Assembly (NCBI RefSeq): GCF_002211105.1 | Contig: NZ_JPUA01000034.1 | Coordinates: forward strand, 1-64,000 | Source of the DNA: Halomonas campaniensis | Lineage (GTDB): Bacteria; Pseudomonadota; Gammaproteobacteria; Pseudomonadales; Halomonadaceae | DNA length: 64,000 nt | Direction: 5' to 3' | Part shown: piece after piece, positions 18,401-25,858 of the stretch | Position numbering within the stretch: the first letter of the stretch is position 1 | How the letters are laid out: each line of letters starts with the position of its first letter | The notes under the pieces: generated by a model | The model's input: only the letters and a program-made list of their open reading frames with translations | Databases searched by the model: none | What the model was told of the DNA's origin: nothing | Position numbers and translations under genes: made by a program

Positions 18401-19082
18401 CGATGGCGGTGATCGCCTTGGCATAAGCCTCGTGATAGCGAACGGCATCTTCGTCAGTGCGCGCCGCTTCGCCCAGCATATCGTAGGAGTAGGTGTAGCC
18501 CTGCTTCTCTAGCTCGCGGGCATTCTTCATGCCCTCTTCGATGGTCTGGCCAAGCACGAACTGGCGGCCGAGAATCTTCATCGATTGGCCAACCGCCTTA
18601 CGCACCACCGGCTCGCCCATACGGCGTACCAGTCCGCGCAGCGCTCGGGTCGGGCCCTTGGGGTCTTCTTCCAGCACCTTACCGGTAAGCAGCAGCGCCC
18701 AAGTAGAGGCATTGACCATTGAAGATGAAGACTTGCCTAGGTGGGCGCCCCAGTCGGAGGGTTCAATCTTGTCGTGGATCAGGTCGTCGATGGTTTCCGC
18801 ATCGGGCACGCGCAGCAGCGCTTCTGCCAGGCACATCAGGCCGACGCCCTCGGTGGTCGAGAGCCCGTACTCGGCCAGGAACGCCTCCATCATCGAGGGC
18901 GACCTTTCCTTACGCACACGCTCCACGTATTTGGCACCGACTGCAGCGACCTTCTTGCGGTCATCCTCCGACAGCTTGATACGCTCTAAAAGCCCATGCA
19001 GCACATCTGCCTCGTTGGCATCATAATGGCTGCGAATGCGTGAGCGTAGATCACTCACGTCGCTATGCAGATGATCGTTCAT
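15426..19082 (-). CDS. putA: Bifunctional proline dehydrogenase / glutamate semialdehyde dehydrogenase PutA
   Basis: This 1218-residue enzyme oxidises proline to glutamate at the inner face of the cytoplasmic membrane, using FAD then NAD+. The proline dehydrogenase barrel (about 150-480) shows MVRLVKGAYWDTEIK, FATHNAHT and FQRLHGMGES. The aldehyde dehydrogenase part (about 560-1020) shows SPWNFPLA, FTGSTPVA, catalytic Glu in ETGGLNSM and Cys in SAGQRCSALR. A C-terminal domain ends in IDTTAAGGNASLL. The N-terminus lacks the ribbon-helix-helix DNA-binding domain of E. coli PutA, so it cannot self-repress that way; the AraC gene at 21163-22005 may regulate it. GGAGA precedes the ATG. Confidence 0.97.
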   Translation of the reverse strand: MNDHLHSDVSDLRSRIRSHYDANEADVLHGLLERIKLSEDDRKKVAAVGAKYVERVRKERSPSMMEAFLAEYGLSTTEGVGLMCLAEALLRVPDAETIDDLIHDKIEPSDWGAHLGKSSSSMVNASTWALLLTGKVLEEDPKGPTRALRGLVRRMGEPVVRKAVGQSMKILGRQFVLGQTIEEGMKNARELEKQGYTYSYDMLGEAARTDEDAVRYHEAYAKAITAIAEQAKGDVRGSPGISVKLSALHPRYEYTHRDTVMAELLPRAKELVQQAAKANIGFNIDAEEQDRLDLSLDVIEALMADPSLDGWDGFGVVVQAYGRRAAPMIETLYELAERFDRKIMVRLVKGAYWDTEIKLSQEMGVKTFPVFTRKVNTDVSYMACAQMLLDRRDRIYPQFATHNAHTCAAVAEMAGDDKDSYEFQRLHGMGESLHHIVKETEGTHCRIYAPVGAHRDLLAYLVRRLLENGANSSFVNQVVDSSIPPSDVSKDPIEAFKQLGNDVSSPLIRQPGELFAPERKNSKGYRINEPASILPLLNAREAFADATWTAGPMLVGNPAPKGPARDAVSPADGSRVIGKVHEATPEEVATALDAAEQGFKEWSARPAAERAAVLRRTADLYEEHIAELTVITTREAGKMMFDGIAEVREAVDFLRYYANEGERLEAEEPGSARGIFVCISPWNFPLAITTGQIAAALVAGNAVIAKPAEQTPLIAARAVELMREAGLPEAALQLLPGDGPTVGGPLTSDPRIAGVCFTGSTPVAQIIHKALAENAGSDAILIAETGGLNSMIVDSTALTEQAVRDILISSFQSAGQRCSALRMLYVQEEARDRLLNMLYGAMDALTIGDPWNTDTDVSPVIDTDAQTEISDYVAAQEKAGKVLKRLPAPETGTFVTPAVIDVGGIEDLEREIFGPVLHVATFKARDIDKVVDDINGKGYGLTFGLHTRIDDRVQQIVERIHVGNVYVNRNQIGAIVGSQPFGGEGLSGTGPKAGGPLYVNRFRRTTEAEHVEAPEGKAVSLSDLQTALDELDARNWAVRPNRIEVLRKALSGKGGVIRKALAETAALDMTPQTLPGPTGESNRLAMYPKGVVLCLGPTLDIAIAQAAQALGTGCAAVVVAPGAAQAVKPLIDAGVPVAGLDGSVSTETLSEVNGIAAVAAAGNSDWTRELRIALAKRDGAIIPLETQTISPDRYVVERHLCIDTTAAGGNASLLATAE

Positions 19083-19154
19083 ACAGGGTCTCTCCTTGCT
19101 AGCCGACAGTTTGGCGTTGCTGCGTCGGTTAGAATGTAGTCGTTCTCTAACCTG

Positions 19155-19180
19155 AAGAGGGCTCCCGCGGGAGCCCTCTT
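19155..19180. terminator. Perfect 26-bp palindrome between putP and putA
   Basis: The palindrome, with arms AAGAGGGCTCCCG and CGGGAGCCCTCTT, lies between putP (stop 19205) and putA (start 19082), both on the minus strand. It can form a strong hairpin that would attenuate putP-to-putA read-through. There is only a short TT tail. Confidence 0.7.
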
Positions 19181-19204
19181 GATACGCTAATGTATCTTGA
19201 GCGC

Positions 19205-20698
19205 TTATTTGCGTTCGATATGCTGATATTCACCGGCATCGTCGGTGGCATTGCTGACTACGATGATGGCAATGAAGGAGGCGATAAAGCCAGGGATAAT
19301 CTCGTAAACGCCTGGGCCACCCATAAAGGAGCCGTTCCAGCCGAGTGCAATCCAGACCATTACGGTGAGCGCGCCTACCACCATGCCTGCGATAGCACCA
19401 TTGCCGTTGGTGCGTGACCACATCAGCGATAGGATAATCAGCGGACCAAAGGCCGCACCGAAGCCTGCCCAGGCGTTACTGACCAGCCCCAAAACCTGGG
19501 AGTTTTCGTCAGAGGCAATCACCGCTGCGACAATGCCCACCAGTACGACACTGACACGGCCGACGGCCACACACTGCGCCTCAGAGGCTGTCTTGTGCAG
19601 GAACAGACGGTAGAAGTCCTCAGTCAGTGATGAAGAGGCTACTAACAGCTGACTGGAAACGGTACTCATGACCGCCGCAAGCAGTGCCGCATAGAGGAAG
19701 CCGGTAATCAGCGGATGGAACAGCAGGTTCGCCAGGACGATAAAGATGGTTTCCGGATCTTCGATATCCAGGCCATTACGGATGGCATAAGCGCGGCCAA
19801 AGATACCCAGAGACACGGCGCCGATCAGGGAGATCAGCATCCAGCCCATACCGATGTTACGGGCAATCGGTACATCCTTGAGTGTCCGGATGGCCATGAA
19901 GCGCACAATGATGTGCGGCTGCCCGAAGTAACCCAGCCCCCAGGTGACGGCAGAAAGCCAGCCAATAAAGGTGAGCCCTGATGTCCAGGAGAGCAGGGTG
20001 GGGTCGACCTCATTCAGCGTTTGTGAGGCCTGAGAAAAGCCGCCGCCACCTTCACCAAAGAGTACCACCGCCGGCATGATCACCAGGGCCAGCATCATGA
20101 TGCAGCCCTGTACGAAGTCGGTCATGCTCACGGCCAGGAAACCACCGACAACGGTGTAAATAAGCACCACGCCTAGGGTGATCATGACGCCCATGGCGTA
20201 GTTGCTCATATCCCCGAAGTTGTAAATGCCAGAGAACGCGCTTTCAAACAGCTTGCCGCCAGCCACCAGGCCTGAGGCCGTGTAAACTGCGAAAAAGACT
20301 ACGATGACAATAGCCGACACGGTACGCAGTGACATGGATCGGGTCGGGAATCGGTTTGCCAGAAAGGCTGGGATGGTGATCGCATTGCCATAGTGAACGG
20401 TCTGTTCACGTAGGCGCGGAGCGACCAGAATCCAGTTGAATAACGCCCCAACGAGCAAACCAATGCCGATCCAGGCGGAGCCTAAGCCAGAGACAAACAT
20501 TGCCCCAGGTAAACCCAGCAGCAACCAGCCACTCATATCCGAAGCACCGGCCGACAGAGCCGCTACTTTAGGGCTGAGGGTACGACCACCCAGCATGTAA
20601 TCTTCAGAGGAAGAGGTGGATTTGCGCATCGCATAAATACCGATGGCGACCATGAGCGCAAAGTACGCAATGAGACTGATCCAAACACCTATAGCCAT
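19205..20698 (-). CDS. putP: Sodium/proline symporter PutP
   Basis: This 497-residue inner-membrane transporter of the SSS (LeuT-fold) family imports proline with Na+. It has about 13 hydrophobic segments; PutP signatures include YMLGGRTLSPKVAALSAGASDMSGWLLLG split by the conserved Ser-Asp-Met-Ser-Gly, RTVSAIVIVVFFAVYTASGLVAGGKLF and GAFGPLIILSLMW. CTGGAGAAG precedes the ATG. It lies 122 bases upstream of putA on the same strand, so uptake and breakdown of proline are encoded together; proline is also a compatible solute in halophiles. Confidence 0.97.
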   Translation of the reverse strand: MAIGVWISLIAYFALMVAIGIYAMRKSTSSSEDYMLGGRTLSPKVAALSAGASDMSGWLLLGLPGAMFVSGLGSAWIGIGLLVGALFNWILVAPRLREQTVHYGNAITIPAFLANRFPTRSMSLRTVSAIVIVVFFAVYTASGLVAGGKLFESAFSGIYNFGDMSNYAMGVMITLGVVLIYTVVGGFLAVSMTDFVQGCIMMLALVIMPAVVLFGEGGGGFSQASQTLNEVDPTLLSWTSGLTFIGWLSAVTWGLGYFGQPHIIVRFMAIRTLKDVPIARNIGMGWMLISLIGAVSLGIFGRAYAIRNGLDIEDPETIFIVLANLLFHPLITGFLYAALLAAVMSTVSSQLLVASSSLTEDFYRLFLHKTASEAQCVAVGRVSVVLVGIVAAVIASDENSQVLGLVSNAWAGFGAAFGPLIILSLMWSRTNGNGAIAGMVVGALTVMVWIALGWNGSFMGGPGVYEIIPGFIASFIAIIVVSNATDDAGEYQHIERK

Positions 20699-20805
20699 GT
20701 AACTTCTCCAGTTCGTCAGGAAGGAACTAGGTCCGACCTATTGGTGCGGTCACCGGGTAGAGTCCGGTAGTTAACCGCGTTGTTTTTATTGCCCCTGTTG
20801 TTTAT

Positions 20806-20901
20806 TCACGTCAGAAGGTCAAACGAGCCTCTGCCCATCATCAAGTCAGAGAGCTTGTTGGTACCTTTGTAAGCAGTGATCCCTATATTATTGTCGACCA
20901 T
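20806..20901 (-). CDS. Possible 31-residue small ORF upstream of putP
   Basis: The minus strand carries ATG at 20901 preceded by CAGGAAAC at a reasonable distance, and encodes 31 residues starting MVDNNIGITAYKG and ending SFDLLT. It has no membrane segment and I recognise no family. It lies 107 bases before putP, so it could be a leader peptide, a decayed gene start or chance. Confidence 0.25.
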   Translation of the reverse strand: MVDNNIGITAYKGTNKLSDLMMGRGSFDLLT

Positions 20902-20950
20902 AAGTTAGTTTCCTGTTCAGAAGTTCAGGTTAATGATGTTGATGAGTGGC

Positions 20951-21142
20951 TTACTCATCCCCAAGCGCCAGCAGCGACGCGTTTCCGCCTAATGCAGCGG
21001 TGTTATTGGTATTGGTTTTCTCAGTCACGAAACGTTTTAGGTACAGAGCAAGTGGGTAACAGGGCATGACGCCCAAGCAAATAAGCGAATGTAGAGTGCC
21101 ATCATCTCTGGTGTATGTTGATTCCACGGCAAAACGTGTCAA
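20951..21142 (-). pseudogene. Remnant of a second putA C-terminus
   Basis: A 63-codon minus-strand frame ends with a PutA-like tail: YLKRFVTEKTNTNNTAALGG then NASLLALGDE. The intact PutA here ends RYVVERHLCIDTTAAGGNAS then LLATAE, and E. coli PutA ends with ERSLSVNTAAAGGNASLMTIG-like residues. The match covers only about the last 30 residues; the upstream part does not resemble PutA. I read this as the relic of a second putA, lost by deletion, left between the AraC gene and putP. Confidence 0.6.
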
Positions 21143-21162
21143 TTCCGCGGCAAGATCAGCAA

Positions 21163-22005
21163 TTATACGACTTTAGTAGAGCTTTTGTTGGCTTGCACTG
21201 TCCCTAGCGCAGCATTTGATGGGTTAATGGCTACCGAGGGTGCATCCGCTTGGCGCAATTTGCGTGGCGATAATCCGTAACTGCGACGAAATGCATGAGA
21301 GAGTGCGCTTTGGTTGGCAAAGCCGGTTTGAATCGCAATATCAGTGAGGGGCAGGCGGCTTTGCAGGATCAACTGTCGGGCGGCATGCAGACGTTGGCGT
21401 TTTACGTACTGCCAGGGCGAAAGCCCCGTTTGAGCGCGGAAGCAGTCAGAAAAGTGCGCTTCGCTTAGACAGGCTAGCCGCGCTAGATCGGCAACGCGCA
21501 GATCCTCAGCGAGGTGCTGGCGAATAAAGCGGTTAATGCGCGTCAAATCCAGGCGCTGCTGAGCACTGCTGGCGGCAGTACCCAAGCGCGCCTTAAGTGA
21601 GCCCAGCAGTGTGGCGGCTAAGCGGTCTTGCTGAAAGGAGTTAGACGACGTATCAAACCCTTGAGCAAGTTCGCTTTGCATAAACGCTAGGTAGTGGCGC
21701 AGCGCATTATCCAGGCCAAAAAAGCGTGGAGCGTCAAACAGGGCTACCAGCGCTCGGTTCTCACCGGTTAGCGCGGGGGCATCTTCTGGAAGGTCGAAAA
21801 TTAATTGCCGGTTATGGCCGCAACCTGAGTAGTAGTGCTCGTGGTTAGCGGGCACGATACAGCCTGAAAAAGCATTGACTCGCCCGCCCAATCCTTCAAT
21901 TTCAAATTCTGATGAGCCGCACAGCGTAATCACAATTTGATGAAAATCATGGGTATGGTGATGGGTAGCGCTGGCTAGCGGTATTTGTCGAATGGTACTG
22001 GGCAT
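21163..22005 (-). CDS. AraC-family transcriptional regulator
   Basis: This 280-residue protein has an N-terminal cupin sensor (HHHTHDFHQIVITLCGSSEF, about residues 13-95) and a C-terminal double helix-turn-helix (about 165-262) with LRVADLARLACLSEAHFSDCFRAQTGLSPWQYVKRQRL split by the conserved LSPWQY, and IAIQTGFANQSALSHAFRRSYGLSP. The start has AGGAGAAG. Its place upstream of the putA relic and putP makes proline genes the likely target; this is inference from position. Confidence 0.88.
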   Translation of the reverse strand: MPSTIRQIPLASATHHHTHDFHQIVITLCGSSEFEIEGLGGRVNAFSGCIVPANHEHYYSGCGHNRQLIFDLPEDAPALTGENRALVALFDAPRFFGLDNALRHYLAFMQSELAQGFDTSSNSFQQDRLAATLLGSLKARLGTAASSAQQRLDLTRINRFIRQHLAEDLRVADLARLACLSEAHFSDCFRAQTGLSPWQYVKRQRLHAARQLILQSRLPLTDIAIQTGFANQSALSHAFRRSYGLSPRKLRQADAPSVAINPSNAALGTVQANKSSTKVV

Positions 22006-22079
22006 GCACTTCTCCTGAATTGCATTAGGTTCATTGCAGTCGTTCGCCTGAACCGCAATACGCCTTTAAATTGCAATAG

Positions 22080-22439
22080 CTACTGCTGGCGGAGGGCAGT
22101 GTGGGCAGACAAGTGGTCGCGAAGAGCCTGGAGTTCTGCCTGTCCCTCTGGATTGAGCAGTGGCTTACCTTGGGCAATCATCCAACGTCGGCCGTGCTGC
22201 TCCATTAAGTGCGCTGCGCGACGTCTAATATTGTCCAAGTACTCGTTGTGTCGAATGGGGTAACCGATTATCGCGTTCCACTCGGTTTCGCTCACTTGGC
22301 TGTTGAGCGCCTTATCAAACACCGCCAGTAAATCTTTGGGCTCAGTGCGATAGCGTGGGGTGCTTGACGTCATCAGCACCAACATTACTGCACCAATTAC
22401 GAGTAAGCAGACTCCAAACACTAATAAATACAGCGCCAT
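22080..22439 (-). CDS. Hypothetical single-pass membrane protein
   Basis: This 119-residue protein begins with a clear membrane anchor (YLLVFGVCLLVIGAVMLVLM, residues 4-23), followed by a soluble helical domain with WNAIIGYPIRHNEYLDNIRRRAAHL. I recognise no family. The gene lies 74 bases upstream of the AraC gene on the same strand. Confidence 0.65.
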   Translation of the reverse strand: MALYLLVFGVCLLVIGAVMLVLMTSSTPRYRTEPKDLLAVFDKALNSQVSETEWNAIIGYPIRHNEYLDNIRRRAAHLMEQHGRRWMIAQGKPLLNPEGQAELQALRDHLSAHTALRQQ

Positions 22440-22527
22440 TCGCTCTGCTCCTGGGCGTCATCCGTTAATAAATAGCTACGTTATTATACGCTTGACGCCG
22501 CTAGGGTCGAAAATTTTACTTTTTTGC

Positions 22528-22553
22528 GAACTTTTACTTCACAGCGTGTCTGA
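22528..22553 (+). promoter_or_regulatory. Sigma-E/AlgU-type promoter
   Basis: GAACTT (22528-22533), a 15-base spacer and TCTGA (22549-22553) match the RpoE/AlgU consensus in every core position. Transcription would begin at about 22559-22561, exactly where a stem-loop starts, and no ORF follows; the next structure is a terminator at 22627. Confidence 0.65.
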
Positions 22554-22558
22554 GTATG

Positions 22559-22655
22559 TACAGGCAACATCGCGATAGCAGTCGCTAAAGTTGTTGTCCT
22601 GGCTCTATTGTTTTGATCCCTTGCTTCCGCTACTCCCTGAGTAGCGGTTTTTTTT
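22559..22655 (+). ncRNA. Candidate small RNA A, envelope-stress type
   Basis: About 97 nt run from the predicted start to the end of a terminator. A 5' stem-loop pairs CAGGCAACA (22561-22569) with TGTTG-t-CCTG (22592-22601) and has an inner GCGA/TCGC stem. A single-stranded, U-rich linker holds TGATCCCTTGCTT (22614-22626). A Rho-independent terminator follows: CCGCTACTC-CCT-GAGTAGCGG plus eight T (22627-22655). This layout is that of Hfq-dependent regulators. The same 13 nt precede another terminator at 26952-26964. There is no ORF of note inside. Confidence 0.6.
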
Positions 22656-22704
22656 GCTAAAGATTTTTTCTGTCAAAAGCTTGCCTTGAGCGTTAACAAC
22701 CCTG

Positions 22705-23121
22705 CTAATGGCGGCGAATAGCTAATAGCGCTATCAGGATATCACGTCGTGTCACGATTCCTACCAACCGCTGCTGCTCAACCACCGGATAGACTTTAGG
22801 TTTTGAGCCCAGCATCTCCTGGGCCAGGTCGGTTATGCTTTTATTGGGAGAGACACTGAGCACTTCGTGGCGCATCATCTCTTTTACCAAGGGTGCTTCG
22901 TCATCATGGTAAATACTGTCCAGCACACGGCCCATGACATCTTGCTCTGAAATAAAGCCAATTAATCGATCGGTATCATCCACTACCGGTGCGCCGGGCA
23001 AGCGGTGCAGTGCCAGCCCTTTAGCCAAGGTGGTGACCGAGGCGTTGGGTGAGAAACGGTAGCAATCCCGGGACATAATATCGCGGACAGTGCTGGGGGT
23101 TGCTCTATTCATCATGGACAC
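22705..23121 (-). CDS. CBS-domain protein
   Basis: This 138-residue protein consists of a CBS pair: first repeat about residues 10-65 (VRDIMSRDCYRFSPNASVTTL, GAPVVDDTDRLIGFISEQDVM), second about 80-135 (VKEMMRHEVLSVSPNKSITDLA, VYPVVEQQRLVGIVTRRDIL). Such stand-alone pairs bind adenosine nucleotides and regulate partners; the partner here is unknown. AAGGAGTG precedes the ATG. Confidence 0.92.
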   Translation of the reverse strand: MSMMNRATPSTVRDIMSRDCYRFSPNASVTTLAKGLALHRLPGAPVVDDTDRLIGFISEQDVMGRVLDSIYHDDEAPLVKEMMRHEVLSVSPNKSITDLAQEMLGSKPKVYPVVEQQRLVGIVTRRDILIALLAIRRH

Positions 23122-23344
23122 TCCTTGCTCATCTTATTCATCGCAATGGCAAACAGGGTATCGCCAGCAAAGCGATTGGGTCTAAGTGCTAAAGTAGCAG
23201 CGACTCTTTCACTGTAGGTGATTTAAAACGCAGTGTTCAGCCTGCAAGGCATCTTTATTCAACGCTGTAAGTACTGAATTTTCTAGGACGTTAATTTTCT
23301 AACCAGTTAAATGCACCACAAATTAGCGCATTGAGGAGCCACCC

Positions 23345-23890
23345 ATGGATGCACGTGAGTACTTAAACCGCAAAGGGGTGGGGCTTGACCGAGACCCTGA
23401 TCGGCCGAATACCTTGGAAGAGAAAGCCTGGGAGCGGGCACGGGGAGCCGGGCACCAACGGCCAAAATCGGGGACGCCCCACGATTGGGAAGATTGGGAG
23501 CGCCACCACGATGACCTTGCTGAAGGGGCGGAATCCCTGGAGCAGAAAATTGATAAAGAGGCCCATCGGCTTGCCCAAGAGCGGGCCGCAAAAGCTTCAA
23601 ATGAGACCGCTTCCAGCACTGTGGAGCACTTCACACCGCCACCTAAAGCGGAATCAGCGACTGCCCAGGTCGAACCATCCAAAGCGGCCCCAGGGCAGCA
23701 AGCAGAGCAAGCTGTACCAGAGCCTGGCGCGTTAAAGCTTGCCTATTATGCGCTGGCAATACTCCTGCCACCGCTGGCGGTGGGTTTAACCCTGGGGGGA
23801 GGCAAGCGCGTAAGTTTAGCTGTGCTGCTCACGCTAGCAGGATGGCTGCCTGGCGCTGTGTATGCGGTTTGGTGGTTGCAGCGGCGTTAA
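23345..23890 (+). CDS. YqaE/Pmp3-family membrane protein with long hydrophilic N-terminus
   Basis: This 181-residue protein ends in a Pmp3 (UPF0057) domain with two membrane helices (about residues 128-178: ALAILLPPLAVGLTLGGG and LTLAGWLPGAVYAVWWLQ). Ordinary Pmp3 proteins are only about 50-60 residues; here the domain follows about 125 charged residues with EYLNRKGVGLDRDPDRP, a predicted coiled-coil-like stretch (EGAESLEQKIDKEAHRLAQ) and a Pro/Ala linker. Pmp3 proteins influence membrane potential and salt tolerance in yeast and plants. GAGGAG precedes the ATG. Confidence 0.8.
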   Translation: MDAREYLNRKGVGLDRDPDRPNTLEEKAWERARGAGHQRPKSGTPHDWEDWERHHDDLAEGAESLEQKIDKEAHRLAQERAAKASNETASSTVEHFTPPPKAESATAQVEPSKAAPGQQAEQAVPEPGALKLAYYALAILLPPLAVGLTLGGGKRVSLAVLLTLAGWLPGAVYAVWWLQRR

Positions 23891-23892
23891 CT

Positions 23893-23911
23893 AACGCCTC
23901 CTAAAGGCGTT
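23893..23911 (+). terminator. Possible weak terminator after the Pmp3 gene
   Basis: AACGCCT and AGGCGTT form a 7-bp stem three bases after the stop codon, followed by TTACTG, so the T-run is poor. Confidence 0.35.
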
Positions 23912-23978
23912 TACTGCTTGGCAGTCCCCTTCAAGTGCGTATAATCCGCGTAAACTAAATAATGGATTGAGGTTTACG

Positions 23979-24848
23979 ATGGGTTATCTGATTGGCGTCA
24001 CGGCGCTATGGGCGTTCTCCTTTTCTCTGATAGGTGTCTACTTGGCGGGCCAGGTCGACAGCTACTTTGCTGTGCTTCTGCGGGTAACGCTTGCCATGCT
24101 GGTGTTCTTGCCATTTCTACGTCCTGGCCTGCTGCGTGGTAAGCAGCGGCTGGCGCTAATGGGATTGGGCGCCATACAGCTGGGGGTAATGTACACCTTC
24201 TTCTACCAATCTTTTCTGCTGCTGTCGGTACCTGAAGTCCTGCTATTCACTATTTTTACGCCTATTTATATCGCGTTGCTGGATGACCTGCTGTTTGGGC
24301 GTTTTACACCGATCTATCTTGTCACCGCGCTACTCGCGGTAGTTGGGGCAGGGGTTATTCGCTATGACGGGGTTGATAGCGGCTTCTGGGCAGGTTTTTT
24401 AGTGGTGCAGGGGGCCAACCTCTGTTTCGCGCTTGGCCAGGTGGGCTATCGTCGTCTAGCCGCTGGCCTACCGCCCACACTGGCATGGCATAACGTGTTT
24501 GGCTGGTTCTTTATTGGCGCGATGGTCGTGGCTCTACCCGCCTATTTGCTGTTTGGCAACAGCGCGGCACTGCCAACCACCTCACTGCAGTGGGGCGTCC
24601 TTGCATGGTTGGGGCTGGTCGCGTCTGGCGTCGGCTATTTTGCCTGGAACCAGGGGGCCACCAAAGTGGATGCTGGCACGCTGGCGATTATGAACAATGC
24701 GCTGGTTCCGGCAGGCTTAATCGTCAATTTAGTGATCTGGAACCGCGATGCGGATATTCCGCGTTTGCTGTTGGGGGCCGTTATTATGGCCGCCTCTTTA
24801 TGGCTCAACCACTGGTGGTGTCAGCGCCGTCAAGTGGCCGTTAGCTAA
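23979..24848 (+). CDS. EamA/DMT-superfamily transporter
   Basis: This 289-residue inner-membrane protein has ten hydrophobic segments in two EamA repeats (about residues 1-130 and 140-280), typical of drug/metabolite exporters. The first helix reads LIGVTALWAFSFSLIGVYLA, and the loop SYFAVLLRVTLAMLVFLPFLRP is characteristic. The ATG at 23979 is chosen because TTGAGG lies 6 bases upstream; the frame itself is open from a TTG at 23967. The substrate is not predictable. Confidence 0.88.
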   Translation: MGYLIGVTALWAFSFSLIGVYLAGQVDSYFAVLLRVTLAMLVFLPFLRPGLLRGKQRLALMGLGAIQLGVMYTFFYQSFLLLSVPEVLLFTIFTPIYIALLDDLLFGRFTPIYLVTALLAVVGAGVIRYDGVDSGFWAGFLVVQGANLCFALGQVGYRRLAAGLPPTLAWHNVFGWFFIGAMVVALPAYLLFGNSAALPTTSLQWGVLAWLGLVASGVGYFAWNQGATKVDAGTLAIMNNALVPAGLIVNLVIWNRDADIPRLLLGAVIMAASLWLNHWWCQRRQVAVS

Positions 24849-24911
24849 GCCTATTTGCCCGATAGCTAAGGTGTCCCCATAATGGCGCCTTACGTTAGCG
24901 AGAGTCGGCCC

Positions 24912-25856
24912 ATGAGCAACACTTTATCACCAGACGCTAAGCCAGGGAGTGTATCCCGCTCCAGCGATCAATCAGGTAGGCCCTTTAAAACGATCGGGCT
25001 GATTGGTCGGCTGGGGAGCGACAAAGTGGTCGACTCCCTTCAGCGCCTGGTGACCTATCTTATTGCCCATGACTATGCGGTGTTGATAGAAGATCGCACT
25101 GCCACCGTGTTACCAGGCCATGGCCAGCCCGAAGCCAGCCGCCGCATGCTGGGTGAGTTGTGCGACTTGGTGATTGTGGTAGGCGGCGATGGCAGCTTGC
25201 TGGGTGCCGCACGTGCCCTATGTCGCAGCGGTACGCTGATTCTGGGCGTTAATCGGGGCCGCCTGGGGTTTCTTACCGATATTTCTCCGGATGAATTGGA
25301 AACCCGCGTCAGCGAAGTGCTGGCGGGGGAGTTTGAGGTCGAACAGCGCTTTTTACTCGATACCGTGCTCTACCGTAATGGCGTGGCCGTGGGTAATGGC
25401 GATGCCTTGAACGAAGTCGTGCTGCACCCTGGCAAAGCGGTGCGCATGATAGAGTTTGAGCTGTTCATTGATGGTCAGTTTGTCTATAGCCAGCGCAGCG
25501 ATGGCTTGATCGTTGCTACGCCCACCGGCTCTACGGCCTACGCGCTCTCTGGTGGCGGGCCCATCATGCACCCCAAGCTGGATGTGGTGACGCTGGTGCC
25601 AATGTTCCCCCATACGTTGTCGAGTCGTCCCATTGTGATCGATGCCGCCAGCGAAATACGTATTCACATTGGCGAAACCAATCAATCCTATCCACATATC
25701 AGCTGCGATGGACAGACCCGAGCGGTGGCCAAACCCAACGATGTGTTGGTGATTACCCGCAAGCCCGAGCGAATCCAACTGGTGCATCCCATCGGCCATA
25801 ATTTCTACGAAGTGCTGCGCAGCAAATTAGGCTGGAGCAATCGGCTGGGGGATTGA
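24912..25856 (+). CDS. nadK: NAD kinase
   Basis: This 314-residue protein phosphorylates NAD+ to NADP+ in the cytoplasm. It has the NadK signatures VVVGGDGSLLGAAR (catalytic Asp in GGDG), LGVNRGRLGFLTDISP, LNEVVLHPGKAVRMIEF, VATPTGSTAYALSGGGPI and ISCDGQ. An in-frame ATG at 24882, preceded by AAGG, would add ten residues and cannot be excluded. The stop overlaps the ribosome site region of the next gene. Confidence 0.96.
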   Translation: MSNTLSPDAKPGSVSRSSDQSGRPFKTIGLIGRLGSDKVVDSLQRLVTYLIAHDYAVLIEDRTATVLPGHGQPEASRRMLGELCDLVIVVGGDGSLLGAARALCRSGTLILGVNRGRLGFLTDISPDELETRVSEVLAGEFEVEQRFLLDTVLYRNGVAVGNGDALNEVVLHPGKAVRMIEFELFIDGQFVYSQRSDGLIVATPTGSTAYALSGGGPIMHPKLDVVTLVPMFPHTLSSRPIVIDAASEIRIHIGETNQSYPHISCDGQTRAVAKPNDVLVITRKPERIQLVHPIGHNFYEVLRSKLGWSNRLGD

Positions 25857-25858
25857 GT

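Noticed and set aside
22025..22070. Inverted repeat GGTTCA/TGAACC upstream of the AraC gene
   Set aside because: The arms are only six bases with a 15-base centre, and no known AraC-type direct repeats accompany them.
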